Origin: Chloroflexota bacterium
Lineage (GTDB): Bacteria > Chloroflexota > Anaerolineae > J102
Length of the DNA stretch: 44,565 bases
Reading direction: 5' to 3'
Assembly: GCA_029782215.1 (NCBI GenBank)
Contig: JAKOVD010000081.1
Location: forward strand, 1 to 44,565
Of the stretch, positions 26,267-33,640 are shown one piece after another. The position numbers and the translations under genes were made by a program. Position 1 is the stretch's first letter, and every line of letters begins with the position of its first letter. Under the pieces are notes generated by a model. The model saw only the letters and a list, made by a program, of their open reading frames with translations, made no database searches and had not been told where the DNA came from.

Positions 26267-27157
26267 TTTGACTTTCAACTGCTGCCACTCCCGCCGGGCC
26301 GCGGCAACAGGCTCCAGCAGCGCCCGCAGCGCCGCCTCGTCCTCCTGGGCCAGCGCCTGCCGGAACAAGTCCATCCGGCTCTCATAGTCAGCCATCGCCG
26401 CCAGCACCGCGGTGCGATTGGTCAGCAGGATATCGAGCAGCATGGTGACATCCGAGGCGGCGACGCGGCTGCTGTCCCGGAAGCCGCTGGCGGCCACCTC
26501 CCATACCGTGGGATCGGTTTCCGCCACCGCCATCACGTGCGCCACCAGGCCGGCGGCGTTCAGGTAAGGAAGATGGCTGATGGCCGCCACCAGGCGGTCA
26601 TGGCGCTCTGGTTCCAGCACCAGCGGCCGGGCGGCGATGCAGTCGATCATCTCGTGGATGAGCGCCAGCGTGGCAGGCGTGGTGCGGGGCAGGGGACAGA
26701 GCACGAAGGTGCAGCCCCGGAAGAGCCCCGGCTCGGCCGCCTCCAGACCTGATTTCTCCTTGCCGCACATGGGGTGGCCGCCAATGGCCTGGACGTGGGC
26801 GGGCAGCGCCTCCATGGCCTGGCAGATGGCTGCCTTGGTGCTGCCCATGTCGATAAGGATGCCGTCCGGACGCAGCAAGGGACCCAGGCCGGTGATCTGG
26901 CGCAGCAGCGTGCGCACGGGCGCCGCCAACACCACCAGGTCTCCGGCCGCCACGGCAGCCGCGGCGTCGAGCGTCACCTCATCGGCGCACCCGGCCGCCA
27001 GCGCCGCGTCCAGCGCCTCGGGGCGGCGAACCACGCCGATCACACGACGGCAGCGTCCCCGCAGGTCATATCCGAGGGAGGCGCCCATCAGGCCCAGGCC
27101 GACAATGACGACCGTCGCTTGGGAGAGAGGCGTGATGGGTGAGGGGTGAGAGGTCAT
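26261..27157 (-). CDS. tyrA: Prephenate dehydrogenase
   Basis: A 298-residue NAD(P)-dependent enzyme making 4-hydroxyphenylpyruvate from prephenate for tyrosine. The Rossmann motif is VVIVGLGLMGASLGYDL (about 16-32). DMGSTKAAI, GGHPMCGKEKSGLEAAEP, ERHDRLVAAISHLPYL, and ASGFRDSSRVAASD with the substrate-binding arginine are the family landmarks. No C-terminal ACT domain is present, so feedback may act elsewhere. It is the last gene of the aromatic operon, separated from the DAHP synthase by 280 bp of repeats. Codons 3-7 coincide with a tandem GGGTGAG repeat (27137-27150 on the plus strand), and the stop codon with another repeat. Confidence 0.92.
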   Translation of the reverse strand: MTSHPSPITPLSQATVVIVGLGLMGASLGYDLRGRCRRVIGVVRRPEALDAALAAGCADEVTLDAAAAVAAGDLVVLAAPVRTLLRQITGLGPLLRPDGILIDMGSTKAAICQAMEALPAHVQAIGGHPMCGKEKSGLEAAEPGLFRGCTFVLCPLPRTTPATLALIHEMIDCIAARPLVLEPERHDRLVAAISHLPYLNAAGLVAHVMAVAETDPTVWEVAASGFRDSSRVAASDVTMLLDILLTNRTAVLAAMADYESRMDLFRQALAQEDEAALRALLEPVAAARREWQQLKVKG

Positions 27158-27184
27158 GGGTTGGGGGTGGCGAGTGGCGGGCGT

Positions 27185-27351
27185 TTCCGAGCACCGACCG
27201 TGAGGGAGGTGTGGGGAGGTGCCAGGTGTTAGTAGGAGTGGCGGGTAGCAGGCGTTTCCGAGCACCGACCGTGAGGGAGGTGTGGGGAGGTGTCACGTGT
27301 TACGAGTGGCGGGTAGCGGTCGCTTCCGAGCACCGACCGTGAGGGAGGTGT
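27185..27351. repeat. Three copies of a 28-bp repeat upstream of tyrA
   Basis: The sequence TTCCGAGCACCGACCGTGAG plus GGAGGTGT occurs at 27185-27212, 27256-27283 and 27324-27351, spaced 71 and 68 bp. Each copy is preceded by a GTGGCGGGTAGCGG-like word, and two are followed by GGGGAGGTG. A fourth copy is at 22272-22299. No gene is seen in 27158-27439 besides these repeats. Confidence 0.88.
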
Positions 27352-27439
27352 AGGTATCGTGCTCCTCGATCACTCCGTGGGTGATGGGTGGCTACACGAA
27401 ACGACCGGACACGGCTGCCGTTCATGGCAGCGCATGGAG

Positions 27440-28453
27440 TTACAGGGTGCGCCCTACGACCGCCGCCAGGGCGCGCAGCTCGGTCACCAGCGCCGCAAAG
27501 CCCTCGGGCCGGAGCGATTGGGCGCCGTCGGACCACGCCTGGTCGGGATGGGGATGGACCTCGATCATCAGCCCGTCGGCGCCGGCGGCAATCGCAGCGC
27601 GGGCGATCGGCGCCACCAGGTCGGAACGGCCGGTGCCGTGGCTGGGATCGCCGATCACGGGAAGATGGCTGAGCTGTTTGAGGGCCGGAATGGCGTTGAC
27701 ATCGAACGTATTGCGCGTATAACGCTCAAAGCTGCGGATGCCGCGCTCGCAGAGGATGACATTGTAGTTGCCCTGCGCCAGCACATACTCCGCCGACATC
27801 AGCAAGTCCTCGATGGTGCTGCTCATGCCGCGCTTGATGAAGACCGGCGTCTGCGTCCGCCCCACTGCCTCCAGCAGGCGGTAGTTTTGCATGTTGCGGG
27901 CGCCGATCTGGAGGATATCGGCGTACTTGACGACCAGGTCCACCTCGCCCGCGCCCATCACCTCCGTGATGATGGGCAGCCCCGTGGCCTCGCGCGCCTC
28001 GGCCAGCAGCTCCAGCCCCTCCTCGCCCAACCCCTGGAACGAATAGGGCGAAGACCGGGGCTTGTAGGCGCCGCCGCGCAGGATGTGCGCGCCTGCCTCT
28101 TTCACGGCATGGGCCGATTCCAGGATCTGCGAGCGCGACTCTACCGAGCACGGCCCCGCCATGATCACCAGGCCCTGGCCGCCGATTGTCACCCCACCGA
28201 CCTCGAACACGGTGGGCAGGGGTTTGAACTCGCGGCTCGCGATCTTGAAGGGCTGGGTAATGCGCACGGTGCTCTCAACGCCCCGCATCACCTCGAAGCT
28301 GGTGCGGTCAATGCCCGCGGTCAGGCCCACGACGCCGATGACCGTGCGCTGCTCCCCCTCTGACAGGTGGACATTGAGCCCCATCGACCTCACGCGCGCG
28401 ACCACGCGCTCCAGGTCCGCCGGATCGGCGGAGGGTTTCATGATGATGATCAT
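27440..28453 (-). CDS. aroF: 3-deoxy-7-phosphoheptulonate synthase (AroA/AroF type), copy 1
   Basis: A 337-residue DAHP synthase condensing phosphoenolpyruvate and erythrose-4-phosphate, the first step of the shikimate pathway. An N-terminal ferredoxin-like regulatory domain (about 1-70, [20 protein letters not shown]) precedes the TIM barrel, as in Thermotoga-type enzymes. Barrel landmarks are [70 protein letters not shown] and [22 protein letters not shown] lies seven bases before ATG 28453. The gene follows a paralogue on the same strand by 53 bp. Confidence 0.93.
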   Translation of the reverse strand: MIIIMKPSADPADLERVVARVRSMGLNVHLSEGEQRTVIGVVGLTAGIDRTSFEVMRGVESTVRITQPFKIASREFKPLPTVFEVGGVTIGGQGLVIMAGPCSVESRSQILESAHAVKEAGAHILRGGAYKPRSSPYSFQGLGEEGLELLAEAREATGLPIITEVMGAGEVDLVVKYADILQIGARNMQNYRLLEAVGRTQTPVFIKRGMSSTIEDLLMSAEYVLAQGNYNVILCERGIRSFERYTRNTFDVNAIPALKQLSHLPVIGDPSHGTGRSDLVAPIARAAIAAGADGLMIEVHPHPDQAWSDGAQSLRPEGFAALVTELRALAAVVGRTL

Positions 28454-28506
28454 AAGCTGACCTCAGCAGGATGGAGTGAAGAAGTCCGTGGTGACGACGC
28501 CAATGT

Positions 28507-29604
28507 TCAGGCGGGAACCGGCAGTTCCTTGCCCACTCCAGCCGAGCGGCCGTCCAGCGTCTCGGCCCCCGCCTGGGCGTCGGAAAGGGTGCTGATGTTG
28601 CGGTCGACGGCCTCGGCCACGCGTTTCAACTGCTGCATCAGGTCGGCGAAGCGGGCAGGCGTGAGCGATTGGGCGCCATCCGAGATGGCCTCGGCCGGAT
28701 GGGGATGGACCTCGATGATCAGGCCATCGGCGCCGGCGGCAACCGCGGCCCGCGCCATAGCCGGGACAATGTCCCAGCGCCCGGTGCCGTGGCTGGGATC
28801 GGCGATGACCGGCAGGTGGCTGAGCTGCTTGAGGACCGGCACGGCATTGAGGTCAAAGGTGTTGCGCGTGTACTTCTCAAAGGTGCGGATGCCGCGCTCG
28901 CAGAGCATCACGCGATAGTTCCCGCCGGCCAGGATATACTCGGCCGACATCAGGAGTTCCTCGATGCTGCTCATCATGCCCCGCTTGAGCAGGACGGGGC
29001 GCTGCACCCGGCCCACCGCCTGCAGCAAGCCGTAGTTCTGGATATTGCGGGCGCCGATCTGCAGGATGTCGGCGTACTCGGCCACCATGGGCACCGCTTC
29101 GGGCGTCATGACCTCGGTCACGACGTACAGACCGTATTTCTCGCGTGCTTCCGCCAGGATTTCCAGGCCCTTCAGACCCAGGCCCTGGAACGAATAGGGC
29201 GAGGTCCGGGGCTTGAAGGCTCCCCCACGCAGGAACTGCGCCCCGGCCTCCTTCACGGCCGCGGCCGTTTCCAGCAGTTGCTCGCGGCTTTCCACAGAGC
29301 AGGGGCCAGCCATGATGGCCAGGTCCCGACCGCCGATGCTGGCGCCGTTGACATGGATGATCGTGTCGTCGGCGTGTGACTCCCGACTGGCGAGCTTGAA
29401 CGGTGCGCTGATGGTCGTGATATTCTCCACCCCCGGCATGCTCCGGAAGGCGTCGCGATCGACGTAGCGGGTCTCACCGACCACGGCCACTACCGTGCGT
29501 TCGGTGCCGTAAATGGGATGAGGGTTGGCGCCCATCTCCTGGACGCGGGCGATGACGGCGCCGATCTCGGCGGCCGTGGAATGGGCCTTCATGACGATAA
29601 CCAT
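28507..29604 (-). CDS. aroF: 3-deoxy-7-phosphoheptulonate synthase (AroA/AroF type), copy 2
   Basis: A 365-residue paralogue of the next gene with the same ferredoxin-like N domain ([20 protein letters not shown]) and barrel motifs: [74 protein letters not shown] and [18 protein letters not shown]. It has an extra C-terminal tail of about 27 residues ([20 protein letters not shown]...). The start is ATG 29604, with GAGG nine bases upstream and 11 bp after the pheA stop. A longer frame running into pheA is not used. Two barrel copies with different regulatory domains may be inhibited by different end products. Confidence 0.93.
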   Translation of the reverse strand: MVIVMKAHSTAAEIGAVIARVQEMGANPHPIYGTERTVVAVVGETRYVDRDAFRSMPGVENITTISAPFKLASRESHADDTIIHVNGASIGGRDLAIMAGPCSVESREQLLETAAAVKEAGAQFLRGGAFKPRTSPYSFQGLGLKGLEILAEAREKYGLYVVTEVMTPEAVPMVAEYADILQIGARNIQNYGLLQAVGRVQRPVLLKRGMMSSIEELLMSAEYILAGGNYRVMLCERGIRTFEKYTRNTFDLNAVPVLKQLSHLPVIADPSHGTGRWDIVPAMARAAVAAGADGLIIEVHPHPAEAISDGAQSLTPARFADLMQQLKRVAEAVDRNISTLSDAQAGAETLDGRSAGVGKELPVPA

Positions 29605-29615
29605 AACGGCGTACC

Positions 29616-30485
29616 TCAGATCTGCAGGATGGCGCTCTGGCCGGAGCTGTTCAAATCGGGAATGGGTGCGGCGAGGTAGGAGCCCAGCAGCTTGACAAAG
29701 GCGGCACGCGCCAGCAGGCCCACCAGGGCCTCTCGGCAGGACGGGTCTTGCCAATGCCCCTCGAAGTCGAGATAGAAGACATAATGCCAGGGACGGTTGC
29801 GCCGCGGCCGGCTCTCCAGCTTGTTCAGGTTGATGCCTCGCGAGGCAAACTCGTTCAGGCAGGCGACGAGAGCGCCCGGCGTGTGAGCAGTGGCAAAGAC
29901 GAGCGAGGTCTTGGCCTTCGCAGCGTAAGGGGGATCGCCGCGCCCGATCACGAAGAAGCGCGTATAGTTGAAATCCAGGTCCTCGATGCCGGGCGCCAGC
30001 ACCTCCAGGCCAAAGAGCTCGGCTGCGAGAAGGCTGGCGATGACGGCTACGCCGGGAGCGGGGGCAGCGGCAAGGTCCTTGGCGCTGCCGGCCGTGTCGT
30101 ACCAGGGCACCGCCTGCCAGCCATGCCGGTTGATGAAGCGCTCGCATTGGGCCAGGGCCTGCGGGTGGGAGCGCACGGTCGTGATCTGGTCCAGGGTGAC
30201 GCCTGGCAGCGTCATCAGGTTATGCCGCACGCGCAGCAAGACCTCTCCCCACACCTTGAGGTCGTGGTCAAGAAGCAGGTCGTAGGCTTTGTTGATCGAA
30301 CCCGCCACCGAGTTCTCCACAGGCAGGACGCCGTAGTTCGCCTGCCCCTGATCCACGGCGGCAAAGATGTCCTCGAAAGCATGGACGGGCTGGGTGACGA
30401 CGCCGGCGCCGAAATGCTGGCGGCTGGCTTCCTCGCTGAAGGCGCCATGCTCGCCCTGGAAGGCCACAACAGGCTGGCTGTTCAT
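29616..30485 (-). CDS. pheA: Prephenate dehydratase
   Basis: A 289-residue monofunctional enzyme converting prephenate to phenylpyruvate for phenylalanine. It has [12 protein letters not shown] near the start, [20 protein letters not shown], the catalytic T-R-F in [16 protein letters not shown], and a C-terminal ACT domain ([40 protein letters not shown]) for phenylalanine feedback. There is no chorismate mutase domain; a separate aroH lies just upstream and overlaps by four bases (ATGA, 30485-30482), so the two are translationally coupled. Confidence 0.95.
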   Translation of the reverse strand: MNSQPVVAFQGEHGAFSEEASRQHFGAGVVTQPVHAFEDIFAAVDQGQANYGVLPVENSVAGSINKAYDLLLDHDLKVWGEVLLRVRHNLMTLPGVTLDQITTVRSHPQALAQCERFINRHGWQAVPWYDTAGSAKDLAAAPAPGVAVIASLLAAELFGLEVLAPGIEDLDFNYTRFFVIGRGDPPYAAKAKTSLVFATAHTPGALVACLNEFASRGINLNKLESRPRRNRPWHYVFYLDFEGHWQDPSCREALVGLLARAAFVKLLGSYLAAPIPDLNSSGQSAILQI

Positions 30486-30928
30486 CGTCCCGCCCTCTGC
30501 TGGCTGTTGAACGCCGCCAACTGCTGACTGATCCAGCCCTCAAGCTCATCCTCGTCGATCGGCGGCAGATCGGCCTTGTCCGGACGCAGCCTGGTCGCAT
30601 TCTTCAGGTACACGTGCTGGATCTCAGAGGCCGCCCTGGTGGTATTCCAGTGCACGAGCACGCGCACACACAGGGGCAGGCTGTTGGGCACCTCCATTTC
30701 GTGCCCGCACATGAGCGCCGCATCCAGCCAACCCAACTGCCGCGCCGCCAGCGCCGGAAACTCGGCGTTGAGATCGTGCGTGGTTGTGAAAATGGCGCTG
30801 GCCACATCCTCCGGCGCAATCCCATTGAGGCGGATCATCAACGCCAGCATGTGTCGCGTTTCCCGCAGGATCTCCTCGCGGGTGTTGGATTGCACGGTGG
30901 TGGCGCCGCGCACGCCTCGACAGAACAT
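30482..30928 (-). CDS. aroH: Chorismate mutase, AroH class
   Basis: A 148-residue monofunctional chorismate mutase of the Bacillus AroH fold. [12 protein letters not shown] opens the domain. Residues corresponding to the known active site are visible: Arg7, Cys74, Glu77, Arg89 ([10 protein letters not shown]) and Tyr107 (HVYLKNA). It makes prephenate for the two downstream enzymes. ATG 30928 has AGAAGGAG nine bases upstream. An in-frame ATG at 31012, also with a strong AAGGAGG, would add 28 residues containing two Trp and two Tyr. I prefer the short form because it matches the family start. It is the first structural gene after the attenuator-like leader. Confidence 0.9.
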   Translation of the reverse strand: MFCRGVRGATTVQSNTREEILRETRHMLALMIRLNGIAPEDVASAIFTTTHDLNAEFPALAARQLGWLDAALMCGHEMEVPNSLPLCVRVLVHWNTTRAASEIQHVYLKNATRLRPDKADLPPIDEDELEGWISQQLAAFNSQQRAGR

Positions 30929-31097
30929 CACAGGCGGCTCCTTCTGCGGATATCTCAGCGCCCAGACGGGCGCCGCAATGGGCGGGGAGTACCAAAGACC
31001 TGCTTGCAGCATCGATTGCCTCCTTGGAGATGGGCGTGCGAGCCGCCGCCCACGCTGCTGCCGGTCATCGTGTACTTCTGGAATGGTCGCAGGCAAC

Positions 31098-31128
31098 AAA
31101 AAGAGCGTGGGCGGGTCGCTCCACGCTC
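31098..31128 (-). terminator. Attenuator terminator in aromatic operon leader
   Basis: The stem GAGCGTGG (31128-31121) with CCACGCTC (31110-31103) is followed on the minus strand by five U (31102-31098). The loop contains AGCGACC (31120-31114), complementary to GGTCGCT (31187-31181) at the end of the Phe/Tyr codon block. An outer 8-bp pairing, 31153-31146 with 31093-31086, also encloses it. Confidence 0.78.
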
Positions 31129-31152
31129 GGGGATGTTGGCTGAAACCTGCGA

Positions 31153-31245
31153 CTACTGCTGCGAACCCTGCCCGGCGGGAAGCGACCTTCTAAACGAGCC
31201 GTAATAAAAGTAGAAGGGCACAAAAAACCCGCGCCAGGCATCCAT
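31153..31245 (-). CDS. Aromatic-rich leader peptide of the Phe/Tyr operon
   Basis: A 30-residue peptide whose residues 4-18 read [15 protein letters not shown]: nine of fifteen are aromatic (five Phe, three Tyr, one Trp). It precedes genes that make Phe and Tyr and lies between a promoter and an intrinsic terminator, which is the classic set-up for ribosome-mediated attenuation. The stop is TAG 31155-31153. The start is uncertain: ATG 31245 has no ribosome site and lies in a hairpin loop, while the same frame from ATG 31317 gives 54 residues. With the ribosome A site at Tyr15 (31203-31201), about 13 nt remain to the antiterminator arm at 31187, which would be left free. Confidence 0.7.
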   Translation of the reverse strand: MDAWRGFFVPFYFYYGSFRRSLPAGQGSQQ

Positions 31246-31253
31246 GCGCGGGT
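31222..31253 (-). terminator. Upstream terminator-like hairpin inside the leader peptide codons
   Basis: A perfect 8-bp stem ACCCGCGC/GCGCGGGT (31253-31246 with 31234-31227) with an 11-nt loop is followed on the minus strand by a run of six T starting in the last stem base. The U-tract encodes the first two Phe of the leader peptide, and the loop carries its possible ATG. It lies downstream of the operon's own promoter, so it is a leader element and not the end of another gene. Confidence 0.72.
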
Positions 31254-31348
31254 CATTCGTCGCCACCAAGGGGTGGGTCGCCAATGAATCTGGGCGGGCA
31301 ACGGAGAGACCTGGCATGAGTGCGTTCGCCGGAGGTGAGTCGGCGCGG

Positions 31349-31377
31349 AGAATAACACAGGGCCGATCCGCTGTCAA
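31349..31377 (-). promoter_or_regulatory. Promoter of the aromatic operon
   Basis: On the minus strand TTGACA (31377-31372), a 17-bp spacer and TATTCT (31354-31349). The predicted start near 31342 gives a leader of about 410 nt to aroH. Confidence 0.75.
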
Positions 31378-31382
31378 ACCGA

Positions 31383-31411
31383 TTGACACCGGGCATATTG
31401 CCCTCTAAAAT
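31383..31411 (+). promoter_or_regulatory. Divergent ppk2 promoter with palindromic spacer
   Basis: TTGACA (31383-31388), a 17-bp spacer and TAAAAT (31406-31411) on the plus strand. The spacer contains GGGCATATTGCCC (31391-31403), a perfect 5-bp inverted repeat around TAT that could be an operator. Its -35 lies five bases from the -35 of the divergent aromatic promoter. Confidence 0.75.
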
Positions 31412-31485
31412 GAGCAGAATTGTGTTCGCTGCGCTGTTGGCAGAGAGTACACCTCCCCGCAGCGCTCGTGCTCGTGGAGACGACG

Positions 31486-32406
31486 ATGTCGAAAGAAAAG
31501 AAGAAGCACAAGAGCGAAATCCCGGAGAGCGGCGCTGACTCGCTGCATGAGCCAGAAAGTCCTGCAGCCGACGTTCCTGCTGGCCGCGGCGCTGAACCGC
31601 CGCCACCGGTGGAGGGCGCCGGTGTGCGCCCCAAACTCAAACGCGAGACCTACGAAGCCGAGCTGGCGCGTCTGCACATCGAATTGGTGAAGCTGCAGGA
31701 ATGGATCCGGTACAGTGGTCTCAAAGTCGTCATCCTCTTTGAAGGACGGGATGCCGCCGGCAAAGGCGGCATGATCAAGCGCATCACCGAACCTCTCAAC
31801 CCCCGCTTTGCCCGTGTCGTCGCCCTGGGCGTCCCCACCGAACGCGAAAAGACGCAGTGGTACTTCCAGCGCTACGTGGCGCACCTGCCTGCTGCCGGTG
31901 AGATGGTCCTCTTCGACCGGAGCTGGTACAACCGCGCCGGTGTGGAACGGGTCATGGGCTTCTGCACCGACGAAGAATACTGGGAGTTCCTGCGCTCGTG
32001 CCCGTCATTTGAGCGCATGTTGGTGCGTTCCGGCATCATCGTGATCAAGTACTGGTTCTCGGTGAGCGACGAGGAACAGGAACAGCGCTTCCAGGCGCGC
32101 ATCAACGACCCCACCAAGCGCTGGAAGCTCAGCCCCATGGACCTGCAGGCGCGCGTCAAATGGGTGGAGTACTCCAAGGCCAAAGATGAGATGTTCGGCT
32201 ACACCGACATCAAGCAGGCGCCCTGGTACGTGGTGAACACCAACGACAAACGCCGCGCCCACCTGAACTGCATCACCCACCTTCTCAGCCTGATTCCCTA
32301 CGAAGATGTCCCCCACGAGACGCTGACGCTCCCGCCCCGTCCGGACCGGGAAGGCTACATCCGCCCTCCCATGGAGTATCAGACCTTCGTACCGGAGGTT
32401 TTCTGA
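31486..32406 (+). CDS. ppk2: Polyphosphate kinase 2 family protein
   Basis: A 306-residue single-domain PPK2 that moves phosphate between polyphosphate and nucleotides. The first 50 residues are a basic then Pro/Glu-rich, probably disordered tail. The kinase core has Walker A FEGRDAAGKGG (about 85-95), then KRITEPLNPRFARVVALGVP, TQWYFQRYVAHLPAAGEM and VLFDRSWYNRAGVERVMGFC (Walker B and lid). It continues FSVSDEEQEQRFQARINDP and ends YIRPPMEYQTFVPEVF. Whether it prefers nucleoside mono- or diphosphates cannot be decided here. ATG 31486 has GGAG six bases upstream. It is divergent from the aromatic operon, and its stop codon abuts a heptad repeat. Confidence 0.93.
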   Translation: MSKEKKKHKSEIPESGADSLHEPESPAADVPAGRGAEPPPPVEGAGVRPKLKRETYEAELARLHIELVKLQEWIRYSGLKVVILFEGRDAAGKGGMIKRITEPLNPRFARVVALGVPTEREKTQWYFQRYVAHLPAAGEMVLFDRSWYNRAGVERVMGFCTDEEYWEFLRSCPSFERMLVRSGIIVIKYWFSVSDEEQEQRFQARINDPTKRWKLSPMDLQARVKWVEYSKAKDEMFGYTDIKQAPWYVVNTNDKRRAHLNCITHLLSLIPYEDVPHETLTLPPRPDREGYIRPPMEYQTFVPEVF

Positions 32407-32427
32407 ACGTTCAACGTTGAACGTTGA
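32407..32427. repeat. ACGTTCA/ACGTTGA heptad triplet at ppk2 stop
   Basis: Three 7-bp units (ACGTTCA, ACGTTGA, ACGTTGA) begin the base after the ppk2 stop codon TGA (32404-32406). They form a palindrome, GTTCAACGTTGAAC, between convergent genes. Confidence 0.82.
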
Positions 32428-32442
32428 ACCTGCGAACGGCGC

Positions 32443-33627
32443 TCAATCGGAACCGAGCAGAAGGGGCGCGGCCACGTCCACGGGCCTGAGCCAGCCCGGA
32501 GTAGTGGCCGCCCCTTCGGGCTGGCCTGTATACATGCCGATCAGCCGCCCGCTGCCATCCAAAGCCAGGGCGCCCAGGTTGCCGCGGCCCATGCCGATGT
32601 TGGTCTGCAGCCAGCCACGGGGCAAGCCCAGGGCATTGTCTGGCAGGATGCCCGTCACCTGGCCCCGCCCCAGGGCCAGAACCTGGTTGCCGCCAGTAGG
32701 CGTGGTGCCGGGATAGCTGAGCACGGCAACGGCGTCGCCCGCCTGAACGGTGCTGCTGTTGCCGGTCGGCGCCGGGGACCATGAGAAGCTGTTCGGGAGA
32801 GGCGATCCGTCCTGCTGCGCGAAGATCTGCAGCACGGCCAGGTCGCGCGCCCGATCGGCTCTCACCACCCTGGCCATGTACCAGCGGTCAAGCATGCCGT
32901 CGACTTGGCGCGGGTTGCTGCTCAGGCCAACGAGCACCTGGCTGCTGGGATTGTAAGGTCGCTCGGTTTGCGGGTCATAGACCGCGCGGTAGGCGGTGAG
33001 CAGGCGTCCCTTCTCGGTCAAGACCACGCCGGTGCTGGCGACGGAATTGGGTGTGTCGGCGATGGGGGCCAGCAGGAGCGCCGTGGCGTTGACGGCCTGG
33101 GCATAGACGGCGTTTGGGTCGGGTGCGGGCGTGGGGGTCTGTCCGGCATTCAACAGAGGCCGCAGGACCAGCATGACGACGATCGCAACCCCCACCAGGC
33201 CGATCAGAATCCCCAGGACGGCCGCCTGCCAGAACTGCTGGCGGTTGGGGCTGCCCGGAGTTGCAGCAGGCGCCGCCGGATCCCCCCCAACCGGCGCCGC
33301 CGTGGGCACGGCCGGGGCAAAGACGCCAGGAGCGGGCGCCGCTGCAGGCGCGTACTCAAGCCGCAGCAGCGTGCGGCCCAGGCGAATGACATCCTCCGGC
33401 CGGAGAAGGCGGGGAGCGCTGATGCGCTCCTCGTTGACGTAGACGCCGTTGAAGCTGTTGCGATCATAGAGCCAGAGCTGCTCGCCCTGGGTCTGGAGCA
33501 AGGCGTGATTGCGCGAAACCTCGTCATCCGCCAGAACAACGTCATTGTCGGCGGCGCGGCCCAGGGAAAGCCCCCCAGGACCAATAGGGTAACGAAAACC
33601 GGATGGATGCAGGACGAACCAGGACAT
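32443..33627 (-). CDS. FHA domain protein with degenerate HtrA/trypsin-like domain
   Basis: A 394-residue membrane protein. An N-terminal FHA domain (about 1-92) reads LSLGRAADNDVVLADDEVSR, NHALLQ and SFNGVYVNEERI, with the phospho-threonine-binding R, S and N residues kept. A Pro/Ala linker, one transmembrane helix (about 134-158, AAVLGILIGLVGVAIVVMLV) and an exported trypsin-like domain follow. The usual catalytic His site (TNxHVV) reads LLTAYRAVYD, and the GNSGGP serine site reads GNLGALALDG, so both His and Ser are missing. Only the Asp region (RDLAVLQI) remains. It is therefore probably a binding pseudoprotease linked to Ser/Thr kinase signalling. It starts 13 bp after the panE stop. Confidence 0.82.
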   Translation of the reverse strand: MSWFVLHPSGFRYPIGPGGLSLGRAADNDVVLADDEVSRNHALLQTQGEQLWLYDRNSFNGVYVNEERISAPRLLRPEDVIRLGRTLLRLEYAPAAAPAPGVFAPAVPTAAPVGGDPAAPAATPGSPNRQQFWQAAVLGILIGLVGVAIVVMLVLRPLLNAGQTPTPAPDPNAVYAQAVNATALLLAPIADTPNSVASTGVVLTEKGRLLTAYRAVYDPQTERPYNPSSQVLVGLSSNPRQVDGMLDRWYMARVVRADRARDLAVLQIFAQQDGSPLPNSFSWSPAPTGNSSTVQAGDAVAVLSYPGTTPTGGNQVLALGRGQVTGILPDNALGLPRGWLQTNIGMGRGNLGALALDGSGRLIGMYTGQPEGAATTPGWLRPVDVAAPLLLGSD

Positions 33628-33640
33628 GAACGTAGCAGGC

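Noticed and set aside
27185..27351. Possible CRISPR array upstream of tyrA
   Set aside because: There are only three units, the spacers of about 40 bp are themselves similar to each other, and no cas genes are present.
28507..30147. A 546-codon frame that would fuse a pheA-overlapping segment to the DAHP synthase
   Set aside because: The upstream part is an out-of-frame reading of pheA. ATG 29604 with a GAGG site starts the real enzyme.
30929..31342. T-box riboswitch in the aromatic leader
   Set aside because: No AGGGTGG-N-ACCGCG antiterminator motif is present; the aromatic leader peptide explains the structure better.
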